From an uncultured Collinsella sp. (lineage in GTDB: Bacteria; Actinomycetota; Coriobacteriia; Coriobacteriales; Coriobacteriaceae), in assembly GCA_902493915.1 (NCBI GenBank), contig CABUQY010000087.1, positions 1 through 6,471 of the forward strand: 6,471 nucleotides of DNA. Reading direction: 5' to 3'. Each line of letters begins with the position of its first letter. Position 1 is the first letter of the stretch. Below are positions 5,617 to 6,471 of the stretch, in pieces. Made by a program: the position numbers and the translations under genes. The notes under the pieces were generated by a model. That model was not told where the DNA came from. It saw only the letters and a list, made by a program, of their open reading frames with translations, and did no database searches.

Positions 5617-6411
5617 ATGCTCGTTTATGTTCGCGGCGCCGGCGATATCGCCACGGGCGTCGCCGCTCGCTTGGTGCGCGCCGGCGCGTCGGTTGTCATG
5701 GCCGATATCGCGGTCCCCACGTGCATCCGTCGCACAATCAGTTTTTGCGAGGCCATTCGCTTGGGCGAGGTCGAGGTCGAAGGCGTTCGCGCTCGCTTGG
5801 CACGGACGCCGGCCGAGGCGCTTGAGATTACCGAGGCGGGGGATGTCGCCGTGGTGGTGGACCCCCAGGCACAGATGGCCGGCGAGTTTAAGCCCGCGGC
5901 TGTGGTAGACGCGATTCTGGCCAAGCGCAATCTGGGTACCACGCGCGACATGGCTCCTGCCGTCATCGCCGTGGGGCCGGGCTTTACCGCGCCGGTTGAC
6001 TGCGACGCCGTGGTCGAAACCATGCGCGGGCATTTTTTGGGCCGCGTGATTACCCAGGGCTCACCCCAGCCCAACACGGGCGTGCCGGGCATTATCGCTG
6101 GCTATGGCAGAGAGCGCGTTATCCACAGTCCCGCCGCCGGCGTGTTTTGGTCCGACCGCGCGATCGGCGACATCGTGAGCGCCGGAGACGTGATTGGCTA
6201 CGCGGGCGATACGCCCATGTGCACGCAGATCGATGGCTGTCTGCGCGGGCTTTTGGCGAATGGCGTCCAGGTCACCGAGGGCTTTAAATGCGCCGATGTC
6301 GATCCGCGCGGCGACGCCAGCTATATCAACTATATTTCGGACAAGGCGACGTCGGTCGGCGGCGGCGTGCTCGAGGCACTCGCTATGCTCACCGATGTCT
6401 TTAGAGGATAG
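5617..6411 (+). CDS. yqeB: YqeB, selenium-dependent molybdenum hydroxylase maturation protein
   Basis: YqeB/EF2563 family, a comparative-genomics marker of selenium-dependent molybdenum hydroxylases; thought to act in making or inserting the selenium-bearing Mo cofactor, with no proven reaction. 264 residues, a normal family length. Motifs in order: VRGAGDIATG (5-14), a glycine-rich Rossmann-like start; VPTCIRRTISFCEAI (33-47); AVGPGFTAPVDCDAVVET (118-135); RGHFLGRVI (137-145); PNTGVPG (152-158); ERVIHSPAAGVF (166-177); DGCLRGLL (206-213); DVDPRG (227-232); SDKATSVGGGVLEA (241-254). The stretch from about 160 to 232 has the spacing of a barrel-sandwich (biotinyl/lipoyl-like) fold without its modified lysine; this is inference. 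ATG 5617 follows GGGAGGTG by 8 nt. The gene is divergent from yqeC with a shared promoter island, and the next gene starts 9 nt after its TAG, so it probably heads an operon. No frameshift or transmembrane segment is seen. Confidence 0.92.
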   Translation: MLVYVRGAGDIATGVAARLVRAGASVVMADIAVPTCIRRTISFCEAIRLGEVEVEGVRARLARTPAEALEITEAGDVAVVVDPQAQMAGEFKPAAVVDAILAKRNLGTTRDMAPAVIAVGPGFTAPVDCDAVVETMRGHFLGRVITQGSPQPNTGVPGIIAGYGRERVIHSPAAGVFWSDRAIGDIVSAGDVIGYAGDTPMCTQIDGCLRGLLANGVQVTEGFKCADVDPRGDASYINYISDKATSVGGGVLEALAMLTDVFRG

Positions 6412-6420
6412 AAGGCGGCA

Positions 6421-6471
6421 ATGGAAAAGCTCGATGTTGTGAATGCGGCGCTTGCCGCCCTGCGTGCCGGC
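6421..6471 (+). CDS. start of a downstream gene, 3' truncated; possibly XdhC/CoxI family
   Basis: An ATG 9 nt after the yqeB stop, preceded by GAAGGCGG (6411-6418), opens a frame running to the window end: MEKLDVVNAALAALRAG. Only 17 codons are visible, so the family cannot be proved. XdhC/CoxI molybdopterin-insertion proteins typically begin with a helix of this type ending in a short basic-Gly turn, and they are frequent neighbours of yqeB, which makes XdhC the leading guess. The short spacing indicates one operon with yqeB. Confidence 0.55.
   Translation, partial: MEKLDVVNAALAALRAG

Noticed and set aside
1..6471. Selenocysteine (UGA) codon within the cofactor genes
   Set aside because: All frames are uninterrupted and end normally; selenium here would be in the cofactor, not as selenocysteine.

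Overview
The window is high-GC bacterial DNA with tightly packed genes. Protein style (GRGGSDQEGG, SDKATSVGGG), strong third-position C/G use and gene content suggest a gut anaerobe of the Coriobacteriia, most likely Collinsella or a relative. This taxonomic call is inference from sequence style, not from a marker gene.

Layout, left to right: (1) 1-1115, 3' part of a YgeY-type M20 metallohydrolase (+). (2) 1116-1316, a gap with a small GC hairpin and a possible promoter. (3) 1317-2519, a YgeW-type knotted carbamoyltransferase (+), closed by a textbook intrinsic terminator at 2543-2581. (4) 2669-3283, a MocA/YgfJ-type molybdopterin nucleotidyltransferase (+), followed 9 nt later by (5) 3293-4660, a HyuA-type dihydropyrimidinase/hydantoinase (+). 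(6) 4661-4779, a convergent gap holding a perfect 22-bp inverted repeat. (7) 4780-5514, YqeC on the minus strand. (8) 5515-5616, an AT-rich divergent promoter region with a terminator-like hairpin. (9) 5617-6411, YqeB (+). (10) 6421 to the end, the first 17 codons of another gene, possibly XdhC-like.

Together the genes match the E. coli yge/ygf/yqe set: a hydantoinase, a carbamoyltransferase and an M20 hydrolase for opening and dismantling nitrogen rings, plus the maturation genes (mocA, yqeB, yqeC) that mark selenium-dependent molybdenum hydroxylases of the xanthine dehydrogenase/purine hydroxylase type. The simplest reading is an anaerobic purine or urate catabolic island in which YqeB/YqeC/MocA prepare the Se-Mo cofactor of a hydroxylase encoded nearby, and HyuA, YgeW and YgeY process its products. 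The hydroxylase itself, selD, ygeX, ygfK and ssnA are not in this window, and the exact substrates of HyuA, YgeW and YgeY cannot be read from sequence.

I did not see an entirely new system. The least explained items are the long inverted repeat between hyuA and yqeC, the two cysteine clusters in YqeC, and the hairpin in the yqeB leader. The module is split into several transcription units: ygeW ends in its own terminator, mocA-hyuA are coupled, and yqeC and yqeB diverge.
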